The notes below the pieces were generated by a model. It worked only from the letters and a program-made list of their open reading frames with translations. It did no database searches and was not told where the DNA came from. A program made the translations under genes and the position numbers. Of a stretch of DNA of 64,000 nt, positions 1 through 8,604 are shown one piece after another. The stretch's first letter is position 1. The number at the start of each line of letters is the position of its first letter. Origin of the DNA: Balneolaceae bacterium (GTDB lineage: Bacteria > Bacteroidota > Rhodothermia > Balneolales > Balneolaceae); NCBI GenBank assembly GCA_020832285.1, contig JAFIFB010000052.1, forward strand, positions 41,395-105,394, given 5' to 3'.

Positions 1-231
1 ATTCACAATTTCCCGAACTGACCGGTTGTGACCTAAATGGATAACCTCTGCTCCCGTTGCCTGTAAAATACGCCGCATGATATTGATGCTTGCGTCGTGT
101 CCGTCGAACAGACTGGCTGCAGTTACAAAACGTACTTTGTGTTTAGGCTGATATTTCTCATAAACTACTTTTTTCCCCGGTAATGAAACGGATTTTTTGG
201 GCTTTTTCTTGATGTTTGAACCGTCTGACAT
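1..231 (-). CDS. icmF: Fused isobutyryl-CoA mutase IcmF, N-terminal part (partial)
   Basis: The first 77 residues are present; the rest lies beyond the window start. After a basic leader of about 30 residues comes a cobalamin-binding domain start: [18 protein letters not shown], with the B12 motif D43-x-H45, then INIMRRILQ and [11 protein letters not shown]. In the IcmF family this B12 domain is followed by a MeaI-type G-protein chaperone and the acyl-CoA substrate domain; together they interconvert isobutyryl-CoA and n-butyryl-CoA. The ATG at 229-231 is the only suitable start. A B12-domain subunit of methylmalonyl-CoA mutase is the alternative, but the N-terminal position and the wording of the motif favour IcmF. 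Confidence 0.8.
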   Translation of the reverse strand, partial: MSDGSNIKKKPKKSVSLPGKKVVYEKYQPKHKVRFVTAASLFDGHDASINIMRRILQATGAEVIHLGHNRSVREIVN

Positions 232-568
232 AAAACTGGAATAAATCGTTTATTAGATGAGTAATAGCTAATCCATTAAAGATACGAATATTCTATCTCT
301 TATTTTATATACTGAGTTTCAGCTTTTTATCTACTCTACAGGCAAAGATATCCACAATAATTCAGCCTGAATTAAATACCAGGAAATTAGTTTATATGAA
401 ACTTACAGATGGACACAGCAATAAATTCAATAATCATTTTTAGGGTTATACAGTTTAGTATTAACCGGTCATACGCTGAATAATTTTAAATTGGGTGACA
501 CGAATTAATCTGCTACCTTTTTTGGTACCACTCAATCAAATTCATCTGATTTCGGTAGTTTAACCATT
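232..568. other. Intergenic region between divergent icmF and first MscS gene
   Basis: AT-rich region of 337 bases between divergently transcribed genes, so it should hold both promoters. I see no open frame, strong hairpin or repeat. A near-DnaA box (ATATCCACA, one mismatch) lies around 348-356 but is isolated. Confidence 0.5.
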
Positions 569-1465
569 ATGCTTAATAACGAATCCTCATTAGAAGAATC
601 ATTAGCTATTTCAGAAACTGTTCTGAGCCTGTTAATCAGCACTGCCATTCTGATTATAGTAATTATTATTCTTCGGGCAATAATATCCCGTTTTATCCGA
701 AAAAGTGTCGGCTCGCTTGAACTTCAGCGAAGGTGGCTTGTTCAGACCAGAAACGCACTTATTTTACTCCTGCTGCTGGGACTGATCAGTATCTGGGCTG
801 AAGAACTTCAGACCCTCGCCCTCTCCGTCGTGGCGATCGCTGTAGCATTTGTGGTGGCAACCAAAGAACTCATTTTGTGTGTCACCGGTTCTATCCTGAA
901 AACGGGTGCTGGTTCATTTAATATCGGAGACCGTATTCAAATCAAGGATTTTCGCGGCGATGTGATTGATCAAAACCTGCTGGCCACCACCATTCTTGAA
1001 GTGGGGCCTGGAAAACTCACTCATCAGCGCACTGGACGTATGACGGTCATCCCTAATGCCTTGTTTGTATCTGAGCCTGTGATTAACGAAAGTTTTACTC
1101 ACGACTATGTGCTGCACGTATTCACCGTTCCTTTTAAGCGGGAAGATGATTGGCAATCTGCAAAAAACAAGTTTATCGAAGCAGCAAACAAACACTGCAA
1201 ACCATTTCTGAAAGAAGTCCGCAAATACATGGAACAGGTTAGCAAGCAAAAGGGACTGGACATACCCTCCGTCGATCCGCGAGTGACCATTCAGATTCCG
1301 GCGGCCGGTGAAGTTCACCTGATAGTGCGGGTTCCCACTAAATCGGGACAAAGAAGTTACATCGAGCAGTCCATCCTTATGGATGTGTTCAGCAACCAGG
1401 ATTTTTCACCTAAAAAAGAGGAGAAAAAACTGGACGACTCTATTACACAAAGTCCTAATTCCTGA
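569..1465 (+). CDS. MscS-family mechanosensitive channel (1 of 3)
   Basis: 298 residues. Three hydrophobic segments (about 17-38, 60-77 and 80-113) are followed by a soluble beta domain with the family-like stretch FNIGDRIQIKDFRGDVID and the VIPNALF segment. This is the core MscS layout: pore helix TM3, then the beta domain. Such channels open under membrane tension and release osmolytes on hypo-osmotic shock; the ion or osmolyte selectivity cannot be read from the sequence. A second MscS gene follows 65 bases downstream on the same strand. The C-terminus is short and charged. The glycine/alanine pattern of TM3 is less regular than in the other two channels, so this is the most divergent copy. 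Confidence 0.85.
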   Translation: MLNNESSLEESLAISETVLSLLISTAILIIVIIILRAIISRFIRKSVGSLELQRRWLVQTRNALILLLLLGLISIWAEELQTLALSVVAIAVAFVVATKELILCVTGSILKTGAGSFNIGDRIQIKDFRGDVIDQNLLATTILEVGPGKLTHQRTGRMTVIPNALFVSEPVINESFTHDYVLHVFTVPFKREDDWQSAKNKFIEAANKHCKPFLKEVRKYMEQVSKQKGLDIPSVDPRVTIQIPAAGEVHLIVRVPTKSGQRSYIEQSILMDVFSNQDFSPKKEEKKLDDSITQSPNS

Positions 1466-1530
1466 TTTACCATGACATATTTGTTATTATTTGCTGAAAA
1501 AACGGGAAACAAACCCAATATCTCGAGACA

Positions 1531-2466
1531 ATGAACCTCATTGAATTTGCTTCAGAAATGCCATTGCTTTATCGCATTCTGCTGATCATCTTTATTGCAG
1601 GTGGTGCACACATTATCGTAACGATTATTCGGCGAATTTCTCAGTTTATTCTTTTAGGACGAAATCAGAGTCCACAGCAGGGTGGATCGGAATTTGCTAA
1701 AAGATATCCCCGCACAGCTACGGTAATTACCATTCTGGAGAGCACTCTTACATTCATCATCTATTTTGTAGCGCTTGGGCTTATTCTCCAGGAATTCAAC
1801 TTATCCCTTCGAGCCTATCTGGCCAGTACTACAGTTATTGGTTTGGCCATAGGATTTGGATCTCAAGGTATTGTGCAGGATGTTGTTATAGGCCTTACCT
1901 TGATTTTTTCAAATCTAATTAAGGTGGGAGATGTTGTTGAAGTATCTGGTCAGATTGGGCGCGTGGACTCGGTGGGGATGAGGTTTACAGTTTTGATCAA
2001 TCTTCATGGCCAGCGAGTATTTCTGCCAAATCGAAATATCGCAGTTATCAGCCAGTTCCGGGGCGGATGTATTCGGGCATATGTGGATTTTCAAATTCCG
2101 GACAGTGAAAATGCCAACCGGGTACGGCAAACTGTGAGTCCGCTTGCTGCCGCTCTCTACAATCAGCATAAAGCCATTGTAATGGAAGAGCCAGAATATT
2201 TCGGAGTTCAAAACACTACAAAAGGAGGATGGCGATATATACGATATAAATTCAAACTATGGCCTGGCCAGGGAGCACTAATCGAAACAAATTTCAGGCA
2301 GATGGCACTTGCAAGATTGAGAACAGCTTTCCCTGATTATGCAGACTGGATGATTAACATCACCTACCGGTCCGAACGACTGATCATCAAGGATGGAACA
2401 CTGATAGATGAATCAGACTCTGACGAAGGCCAGTCATTAAACCCACAAGAAGAAGTTCACCAATGA
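1531..2466 (+). CDS. MscS-family mechanosensitive channel (2 of 3)
   Basis: 311 residues with hydrophobic segments at about 13-35, 65-88 and 95-130. The last carries the glycine-rich pore-helix pattern (VIGLAIGFGSQGIVQD) and runs into the MscS beta domain (KVGDVVEVSGQIGRVDSVGMR, then VFLPNRNI). It probably forms an operon with the upstream channel gene and converges on a third channel gene, with only 10 bases between the stop codons. The length fits small MscS proteins without extra sensor domains. Confidence 0.88.
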   Translation: MNLIEFASEMPLLYRILLIIFIAGGAHIIVTIIRRISQFILLGRNQSPQQGGSEFAKRYPRTATVITILESTLTFIIYFVALGLILQEFNLSLRAYLASTTVIGLAIGFGSQGIVQDVVIGLTLIFSNLIKVGDVVEVSGQIGRVDSVGMRFTVLINLHGQRVFLPNRNIAVISQFRGGCIRAYVDFQIPDSENANRVRQTVSPLAAALYNQHKAIVMEEPEYFGVQNTTKGGWRYIRYKFKLWPGQGALIETNFRQMALARLRTAFPDYADWMINITYRSERLIIKDGTLIDESDSDEGQSLNPQEEVHQ

Positions 2467-2476
2467 ATTACACTTA

Positions 2477-3370
2477 TCACTTATCAGTAATTAGAGACTC
2501 TTCTAACGGCTTTTCGGAACCATTAAGATAGCTGATCGTACGCTGAGGGAAAGGGATCACGATCCCTTCATTGTCAAACCTTTTTTTGATGCTTTCAAGT
2601 ACATCACACTGCATCACAAAAGCATCCGGAGTATCTGCAGCCCAGACCCAGGCACGAAGTAAAACAGAGGAGTCCCCCAACTCAAGTACCCGAACCATCA
2701 CCTTCGGTGTTCCTTTTTCAATATCTTCAGGTTTTCGATTATCCATATTGAGTGGATGGTTGCCAATTTCTTCAGCCATTATACTTTTGGCCAGGTCAAT
2801 ATCAGATTCATAACTTATACCGATGTCTATCAGGCGGCATATCTTTTTATCTGTATAATTCGAGTTGGTGAGCACCTGGTTACTGATAATGGAATTGGGA
2901 ATGATGATGCGTTGATTTTCAAAGTTCCGGATCACCGTATGGCGCAGGCTGATGTCTTCCACAACGCCGCGAACACCATCGCTCATGGAAATGCGATCGT
3001 TGATCTGGTATGGTTTAGACATTACAATAAATACACCACTTACAATATTTCCCAGAGCCTGCTGAGCCGCAAATCCAACAGCAATCGCCATAATACCGGC
3101 CGCACCTACGATCGAAGCAGCCACTGGTCTTAAAAACGGAACCACCGAAATGGCAAAACTGAATCCAATTACGTAGACCACTACGGAGATAGCGTGCTCC
3201 AAAAACTTATAAGTGGTAAGGTTTTCAGTCCCCTTCTCCTGGCTTTTCTCTAAAAATCTCTTGTACAGGTAATTCAATGCTCTTGCAAGAAAAAATGTTA
3301 CTGTAAGAATGACAAAAATTCTGATAAAAATCTGGAGGTTCGTCAGATCTGAAGGTATTTGTTCTTCCAT
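2477..3370 (-). CDS. MscS-family mechanosensitive channel (3 of 3)
   Basis: 297 residues. TM segments at about 13-33, 55-78 and 82-118 are followed by YQINDRISMSDGVRGVVEDI and the IIIPNSIISNQVLTN strand typical of MscS. The pore helix has the alternating Gly/Ala face (AGIMAIAVGFAAQQALGN). It starts three bases after the stop codon of the upstream Ig-like lipoprotein gene (3374-5125), so the two are almost certainly one transcript. It is convergent with MscS copy 2. Confidence 0.9.
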   Translation of the reverse strand: MEEQIPSDLTNLQIFIRIFVILTVTFFLARALNYLYKRFLEKSQEKGTENLTTYKFLEHAISVVVYVIGFSFAISVVPFLRPVAASIVGAAGIMAIAVGFAAQQALGNIVSGVFIVMSKPYQINDRISMSDGVRGVVEDISLRHTVIRNFENQRIIIPNSIISNQVLTNSNYTDKKICRLIDIGISYESDIDLAKSIMAEEIGNHPLNMDNRKPEDIEKGTPKVMVRVLELGDSSVLLRAWVWAADTPDAFVMQCDVLESIKKRFDNEGIVIPFPQRTISYLNGSEKPLEESLITDK

Positions 3371-3373
3371 ATT

Positions 3374-5125
3374 TTATTCGTTTCTGTTTTCTTCGGTTTC
3401 TCCACCGATAATTTCGATTTCTTCTCCCGGTTCCTCTTCCGCTTCCGATACTTCATCGGGATCATCCTCAATGATTTCAGGTCCGGTATCTCTCGGCGGA
3501 AAAACCATCTCCACTTCGGATGTGAAACCTTCACGCACTGGCACTGATCGCCGGATTGCATATGGTTCCGGCCTTTCGTATGGATCAACTATACCGGGAT
3601 CCCACCTCCCGTTTTCATTCACATCTTCAAATACGATGATTTTATACTCAAGCGGAGGCAGGTTATCGATTAAAAGTGTTCCATCAGCAAACGTTGTGTC
3701 CACGCGGATGCTTTCTTCCCGGTCGGTCAGAATAACATAGTTAAGCACATCTGGATCATCATTTTCCATAGTAATTTCAATACCCCCAAGCTGATTTCGC
3801 TGCCATATATCCGGTTCTATCTGTTCTCGATCTTCTTCCCAGGGATTCCAAACCCGAAACTGATAGCGAATACCGGACTCCCAGCTCTCATCCGGAATTA
3901 TGCGAAGAATGTGGCGGTCTAATTCCACGTGAGGCCAGTTTTCAATCACCTGATCTCCTGCCACCACCTGCAGCGAATCCACCACATTATTGTCATCAAT
4001 GAATTTTGTATAAGCAACTTCAAGGGCTTCATCGGGAAACAACCCGCTACCAGCATTATGAAAAACGGTTCGAAGAATTGTAGTATCGGGTTCAGCCGAA
4101 CCGGAAAAAGGAGAAAAATCAACCCGAAGGCGATTTCCTGCCCTGTCGGTAAAACCCTCGGGTTTCAGAGTAAATGTTTGAGATTCGCCAAGAGGCTCCA
4201 CAGATTGTGCAAAAACTACGGTGGGATCATCCTCTGATTCGTATAACGGGTAGGCACGGGTAATCTCATTTTCGAGTGTATCTGTCACCGAAAGGAAAGC
4301 GCCAGGGCGCCACGTAACCTTCTCGGACAGACGAAGTCTTAACCGCTTTTCGGAAAGCAAACCCACCCCTTCGATTCGCGGGGCTACTGTATCGGGTGCA
4401 GAAAAGTAAAGGGTGCCAAGATCCATTGAATCACCGTGTGCCACGTCGAATGTTTCAAAACGAAAAGGCTGAGCCCTCTCCCGGTTCCTGTCCCAAATTC
4501 GGTTTCGGTTGATGTCATCCACCCAAAAAGCTTTATAAGTACCCTCTGCGATATAACCAAAATTTGCCCGGCCCGATGTATCAGTCTGTGCCACATAATT
4601 GGCCCGTTCTGTTAAATCATACGGTTCGCGGTAGAGAAAAATCCGTTTACCGCTGTCACCCTGCCCGGTTGTGGCATCCAGAATTCGGGCTGTAATAGAA
4701 GCCTCATCCAGAACATCTCCTGTAGAGAGTGCAATTTCGTACGGGCGTTCCATCTTGTTACGGTTCGTGTCGGTCACATCAGTCCCGGCCTGCACGATGA
4801 TAGTGGTATTTTCAGGCAGAGAACGGGTAAAAGATACAATTCCGGTGCGACGGCTGAAATCTACTTCAAATTCAATTCCCAGGTCCGGTTCAACACTGAT
4901 GTTCTGGCGAAAAGAGTTACGGTCAACAAATTTATCGAACTTGAACCGTACCTCATTACCCTCAAAGTTGGTAGTTCCGCTGGGTGGATAGGTTTCCAGA
5001 ACTCTCGGGCCGGTCCGGTCGGGTTCCCCTCCAGTAGGAGCCATCGGTGTGGCACAGCTTTTGATCAATAAGAGCAGAAGTATGAGTGATAAAAGGTAAT
5101 AAAGCGACTTCAAATGATGTGACAT
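3374..5125 (-). CDS. Ig-like domain lipoprotein of Bacteroidota type
   Basis: 583 residues. A hydrophobic leader ends in a lipobox-like LIKSC (Cys about 24), followed by PTGGEPDRTGPRV, a variant of the PTGG-x-D-x-x-PP start of the widespread Bacteroidota Ig-like (Big_5 type) lipoproteins. Two later modules look like carboxypeptidase-regulatory/prealbumin-like folds, with the phrases DDINRNRIWDRNRE and EDVNENGRWDPGIVDPYERPEP. The C-terminus is a Glu/Asp-rich tail of about 45 residues. Predicted surface or outer-membrane lipoprotein of unknown role. The close coupling to an MscS gene may be fortuitous. Confidence 0.75.
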   Translation of the reverse strand: MSHHLKSLYYLLSLILLLLLIKSCATPMAPTGGEPDRTGPRVLETYPPSGTTNFEGNEVRFKFDKFVDRNSFRQNISVEPDLGIEFEVDFSRRTGIVSFTRSLPENTTIIVQAGTDVTDTNRNKMERPYEIALSTGDVLDEASITARILDATTGQGDSGKRIFLYREPYDLTERANYVAQTDTSGRANFGYIAEGTYKAFWVDDINRNRIWDRNRERAQPFRFETFDVAHGDSMDLGTLYFSAPDTVAPRIEGVGLLSEKRLRLRLSEKVTWRPGAFLSVTDTLENEITRAYPLYESEDDPTVVFAQSVEPLGESQTFTLKPEGFTDRAGNRLRVDFSPFSGSAEPDTTILRTVFHNAGSGLFPDEALEVAYTKFIDDNNVVDSLQVVAGDQVIENWPHVELDRHILRIIPDESWESGIRYQFRVWNPWEEDREQIEPDIWQRNQLGGIEITMENDDPDVLNYVILTDREESIRVDTTFADGTLLIDNLPPLEYKIIVFEDVNENGRWDPGIVDPYERPEPYAIRRSVPVREGFTSEVEMVFPPRDTGPEIIEDDPDEVSEAEEEPGEEIEIIGGETEENRNE

Positions 5126-5180
5126 CAGTTTAAGAAATAAGTAAGGAATATAGGTAATTTTAAAACCTTCAGGAATAATG

Positions 5181-5280
5181 TTTAGCCCGGATATCTTTCA
5201 CGGGGATCGCTCCGCTTTGTACTTATAATAAATATGTTGAATGAAGTGTAAATAATGTCTTGTTTATGATCTGGGTTAAC
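5181..5280. repeat. Dispersed element with imperfect terminal inverted repeats, copy A
   Basis: Starts TTTAGCCCGGATA and ends GATCTGGGTTAAC, whose complement reads GTTAACCCAGATC, so the ends are imperfect inverted repeats. Inside, 5233-5257 matches 25507-25531 at 22 of 25 bases (shared core AATGAAGTGTAAAT), and 5263-5272 (TTTATGATCT) matches 25544-25553 exactly. It lies upstream of both the lipoprotein gene and pncB. It resembles a small MITE- or REP-like element with no coding content. Confidence 0.55.
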
Positions 5281-5385
5281 GGTAACGAACAATTCATTCA
5301 GAAATGATTGAGGTATATTAAATAGACTTTCTCATTCACTGCGTCATTCGTTATTTTTCTACAGTTATAAAATTAATGATCTGCC

Positions 5386-6792
5386 ATGTATATTGATCAC
5401 CCCGCATCCTACACCGATTATTATGAACTAACGATGGCCCAGGGATACTTCCTGTCAGGAATGCATCAACAGCGAGCCAGCTTCGATTATTTTTTCCGTA
5501 AGGTTCCGTTTGACGGCGGATATGTGATTTATGCTGGTCTGAAGGAGCTGATCGAAACGATCAAACACTTGCGTTTCAGCGAAGAGGAAATGGAGTACCT
5601 GGTAAAGGAAGGCTTCTCCGATAAATTCATCACCTACCTGAAATCATTTGAGTTTCGGGGCGATATCTGGTCAGCGAAGGAGGGCGAAATTGTGTTTCCT
5701 AACGAACCTGTTTTGCGGGTTGAAGGCAACTTGCTGGAGACCCAGCTCATCGAAACACTTCTGCTGAATGTACTCAACTTTCAGTCACTAATCGCTACGA
5801 AAGCAGCAAGGATCAAATATGCAGCCGGTGAAAATTCTACCGTTCTCGATTTCGGCCTTCGCCGCGCACAGGGCCTGGCCGGTATTCACGCTACACGGGC
5901 AGCAATGATCGGCGGATTTGACGGTACCTCAAACGTCTATTCGGCACAGCGTTTTTCCATTCCTGCAGGAGGCACCATGGCTCACTCATGGGTTCAGTCA
6001 TTTGGAGATGAACTCACAGCCTTCCGCACATACTGCGAGCACTATCCCGATTCAGCGCATCTTCTGGTCGATACATACGACACACTCGGCAGCGGAATAC
6101 CGAATGCGATCACAGTAGCAAAGGAACTTCGTGAAAAAGGGCACGAATTGAAGGGGATCCGGCTCGACAGCGGTGATCTTGCCTATTTTTCACGTCAGTC
6201 CCGAAAAATGCTGGATGATGCCGGATTTAAAAACGTAAAAATTGCCGCCTCAAACCAGCTTGATGAACGTGTGATCGCCAGCCTGAAAACACAAAAAGCT
6301 CCTATCGATACCTTCGGAGTGGGCACCCGTCTTGTGACAGGCGACAACTCCCCGGCTCTCGACGGCGTTTATAAACTTAATTCTGTAAATGATGAGCCCA
6401 CACTAAAAATCTCGGAAAACATCGAAAAAATTACCCTACCCGGTAAAAAGAAAATTTACCGTTACCTGAACGCAGACGGCACCTTCTACGGAGATGCCGT
6501 GCTTCTGGATCATGAAACACTCCTTGAACGAATGCATCATCCCACTTTCCCCGCAAAAAAGAGCAATCTGAACGGGCGCACATACGAAGAGCTTTTGGGC
6601 CAGGTAATAAAAAATGGTGAAGAAATGTATGATTTGCCGGAGGTGGATAAAATTGTGGAGTATAAGAAAGAACGTTTCGCGAAACTCCATCCGGAATACA
6701 AACGTTTTGATAATCCCCACATCTACAAAGTGGGTATCAGTACCCGGCTGATGGAAACAAGAGACAACCTTTTAAATACACTGAAACCCTGA
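5386..6792 (+). CDS. pncB: Nicotinate phosphoribosyltransferase
   Basis: 468 residues. Converts nicotinate and PRPP to nicotinate mononucleotide, with ATP hydrolysis, in the Preiss-Handler route to NAD. Family marks are the N-terminal [14 protein letters not shown], the DFGLRRAQG segment, GGFDGTSNV, the MAHSWVQSF segment carrying the phosphorylatable His, and [14 protein letters not shown] with GVGTRLVTG for the phosphate site. It is five bases upstream of pncA, which makes its substrate, so the pair converts nicotinamide to NaMN. ATG start at 5386; no strong ribosome site is visible. Confidence 0.95.
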   Translation: MYIDHPASYTDYYELTMAQGYFLSGMHQQRASFDYFFRKVPFDGGYVIYAGLKELIETIKHLRFSEEEMEYLVKEGFSDKFITYLKSFEFRGDIWSAKEGEIVFPNEPVLRVEGNLLETQLIETLLLNVLNFQSLIATKAARIKYAAGENSTVLDFGLRRAQGLAGIHATRAAMIGGFDGTSNVYSAQRFSIPAGGTMAHSWVQSFGDELTAFRTYCEHYPDSAHLLVDTYDTLGSGIPNAITVAKELREKGHELKGIRLDSGDLAYFSRQSRKMLDDAGFKNVKIAASNQLDERVIASLKTQKAPIDTFGVGTRLVTGDNSPALDGVYKLNSVNDEPTLKISENIEKITLPGKKKIYRYLNADGTFYGDAVLLDHETLLERMHHPTFPAKKSNLNGRTYEELLGQVIKNGEEMYDLPEVDKIVEYKKERFAKLHPEYKRFDNPHIYKVGISTRLMETRDNLLNTLKP

Positions 6793-6797
6793 TCATA

Positions 6798-7412
6798 ATG
6801 AAAGCATTGCTGATTGTTGATATTCAAAATGATTTTTGTCCCGGCGGAGCACTCGCTGTTCCCAATGGAGATGCCGTCGTATCCATAGTTAACAAACTTA
6901 TTGACCGGTTTGATGTTGTAATCCAGACACAAGACTGGCATCCGGCTGGTCACAGCTCGTTTGCATCCTCCCATGAGAAAAAAAATCCCTATGAAACAAT
7001 CGAGGTCTATTACGGCACACAGATACTTTGGCCTGATCACTGTGTGCAGGGTAGCGAAGGGGCCGATTTCCACCCCGATCTGAACACTAAAAAAACACAG
7101 GTGATCATTCGAAAAGGATTTCGCAAAGCGATAGATTCCTACTCTACATTCTTTGAAAACGACCAGAAAACCACTACCGGCCTTACCGGGTACCTGAAAC
7201 AGCGCGGCATCACCGATCTCTACATCGTTGGCCTTGCGACCGATTTTTGCGTAAAATGGTCTGTACTCGATGGCATTGATGAGGGATTTACCATGCATGT
7301 TGTTGAGGATGCCGTGCAGGGAATTGACCTGGAAGGTTCGCTCGATGCCGCATGGATAGAGATGAAAGAGAAAGGTGCGAAGATTACAACTTCAGACCAG
7401 CTTCTCTCGTGA
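6798..7412 (+). CDS. pncA: Nicotinamidase/pyrazinamidase
   Basis: 204 residues. Deamidates nicotinamide to nicotinate. The isochorismatase-fold catalytic set is complete: Asp8 (VDIQNDF), Lys106 (RKG) and nucleophile Cys151 (ATDFCV). The metal ligands are Asp46, His48 (DWHPAGH) and His81 (WPDHC). It sits between pncB and an FAD oxidoreductase whose GTG start overlaps its TGA stop by four bases, indicating a three-gene operon for NAD salvage. Confidence 0.95.
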   Translation: MKALLIVDIQNDFCPGGALAVPNGDAVVSIVNKLIDRFDVVIQTQDWHPAGHSSFASSHEKKNPYETIEVYYGTQILWPDHCVQGSEGADFHPDLNTKKTQVIIRKGFRKAIDSYSTFFENDQKTTTGLTGYLKQRGITDLYIVGLATDFCVKWSVLDGIDEGFTMHVVEDAVQGIDLEGSLDAAWIEMKEKGAKITTSDQLLS

Positions 7413-8509
7413 GCCAAACCGACTTTTATGATGTCGCCGTCCTGGGAGCTGGCCTGGCAGGACTCTCAGTCGCTGATTCCGTACTCGAACGGGGACAAAG
7501 CTGTGCCATTGCAGATCCATCAGGTGCAGGCGGAGGAGCTTCCGGTGCACCGATGATGCTCGCAAATCCTGCTGCAGGAAGAAGGGCCAAAAAAACCTGG
7601 CGCGCAGATGATTGCCTGGATCATCTTACAAATATTCTGAATAAAATTTCTGAAAATAAACGTAGGCGAATATTTGAACAAAACGGAGTATTACGTCCGG
7701 CATTGACCGAAAAAATAGCCCGTGATTTTGAACGCTCCCTTGAAAAATATGAGTGGACTGACGGCTGGGTTGAATGGATTCCCAAAAAAGAATTTGAAGA
7801 ACAATATCCTTTTTTTGACGAGCATTTTGGTGGCCTTCATATCAAAAAAGCCTTCACTGTTCGAGGTGAAGAATTCACAAAACTTTTTTTGGATAATCTT
7901 AAAAACAGGGGATGCCATTCCATCTCTTCGGGTTACACAGAACTGTATGATACTGGCAACCGGTGGAACATTCACTTTCAGAATGGATCGCAGATCAGCG
8001 CAACACAACTGATCGATGCCACTGGATATCATCAGCTTCGATCCGGCAGATGGGATTTTTTACCCCTCCATCCCGTGAAAGGCCAGACCGCCACGTTTCA
8101 TTTTGACGAACCTCTGCCGCTGCGCCACTCCGTTTCCAGCCTGGGATACATGGCATATATGAACAGTTCGCCTGATACTCTGACCACAGGCAGCACCTAT
8201 GAACACAATTTCGATCACCTTCAGCCCGATGATGAAGGTCTCTCCTACCTGAAAGGAAAATTAAACCGTACCCTATCCGGTTTTTCTGATCGTGCAATTT
8301 CTGTGGATCAATGGGCATCGGTGCGTGTAACGGTGCCCGATAAAAAGCCGGTCATCGGAGCCCACCCTCACAAGCCACGCTTATGGTTTTTCGGTGCACT
8401 CGGCTCCAAAGGCCTGCTTATGAGCCGCTACCTTGCCGACATGCTGACTCGTTCCCTTTTTGATAATGAAATTATAGCAGATAGCGTCTCCATCCGAAGA
8501 CTTTTTTAA
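7409..8509 (+). CDS. FAD-dependent oxidoreductase, DAO family (MnmC C-domain-like)
   Basis: 366 residues from the GTG at 7409, which overlaps the pncA stop as GTGA. A longer in-frame start at 7352 would overlap pncA by 60 bases and adds only charged residues. The N-terminus is a Rossmann FAD site (VAVLGAGLAGLSVAD, then a GASGAPMMLANPAAG loop). The C-terminus has RVTVPDKKPVIGAHP and FGALGSKGLLMSRYLAD, as in DAO enzymes and the FAD domain of tRNA-modifying MnmC. Substrate unknown. Coupling to pncBA may mean only co-expression; it could also be a stand-alone MnmC2-like enzyme. Confidence 0.75.
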   Translation: MSQTDFYDVAVLGAGLAGLSVADSVLERGQSCAIADPSGAGGGASGAPMMLANPAAGRRAKKTWRADDCLDHLTNILNKISENKRRRIFEQNGVLRPALTEKIARDFERSLEKYEWTDGWVEWIPKKEFEEQYPFFDEHFGGLHIKKAFTVRGEEFTKLFLDNLKNRGCHSISSGYTELYDTGNRWNIHFQNGSQISATQLIDATGYHQLRSGRWDFLPLHPVKGQTATFHFDEPLPLRHSVSSLGYMAYMNSSPDTLTTGSTYEHNFDHLQPDDEGLSYLKGKLNRTLSGFSDRAISVDQWASVRVTVPDKKPVIGAHPHKPRLWFFGALGSKGLLMSRYLADMLTRSLFDNEIIADSVSIRRLF

Positions 8510-8604
8510 CTTTTTATTTCAGGTGTAATCAGGAAAAGTTGACGAACCAAATTTTTTTCTCTATTGTCAACCTGTAAACTAATTAACCTGAATATCATCA
8601 CCTT

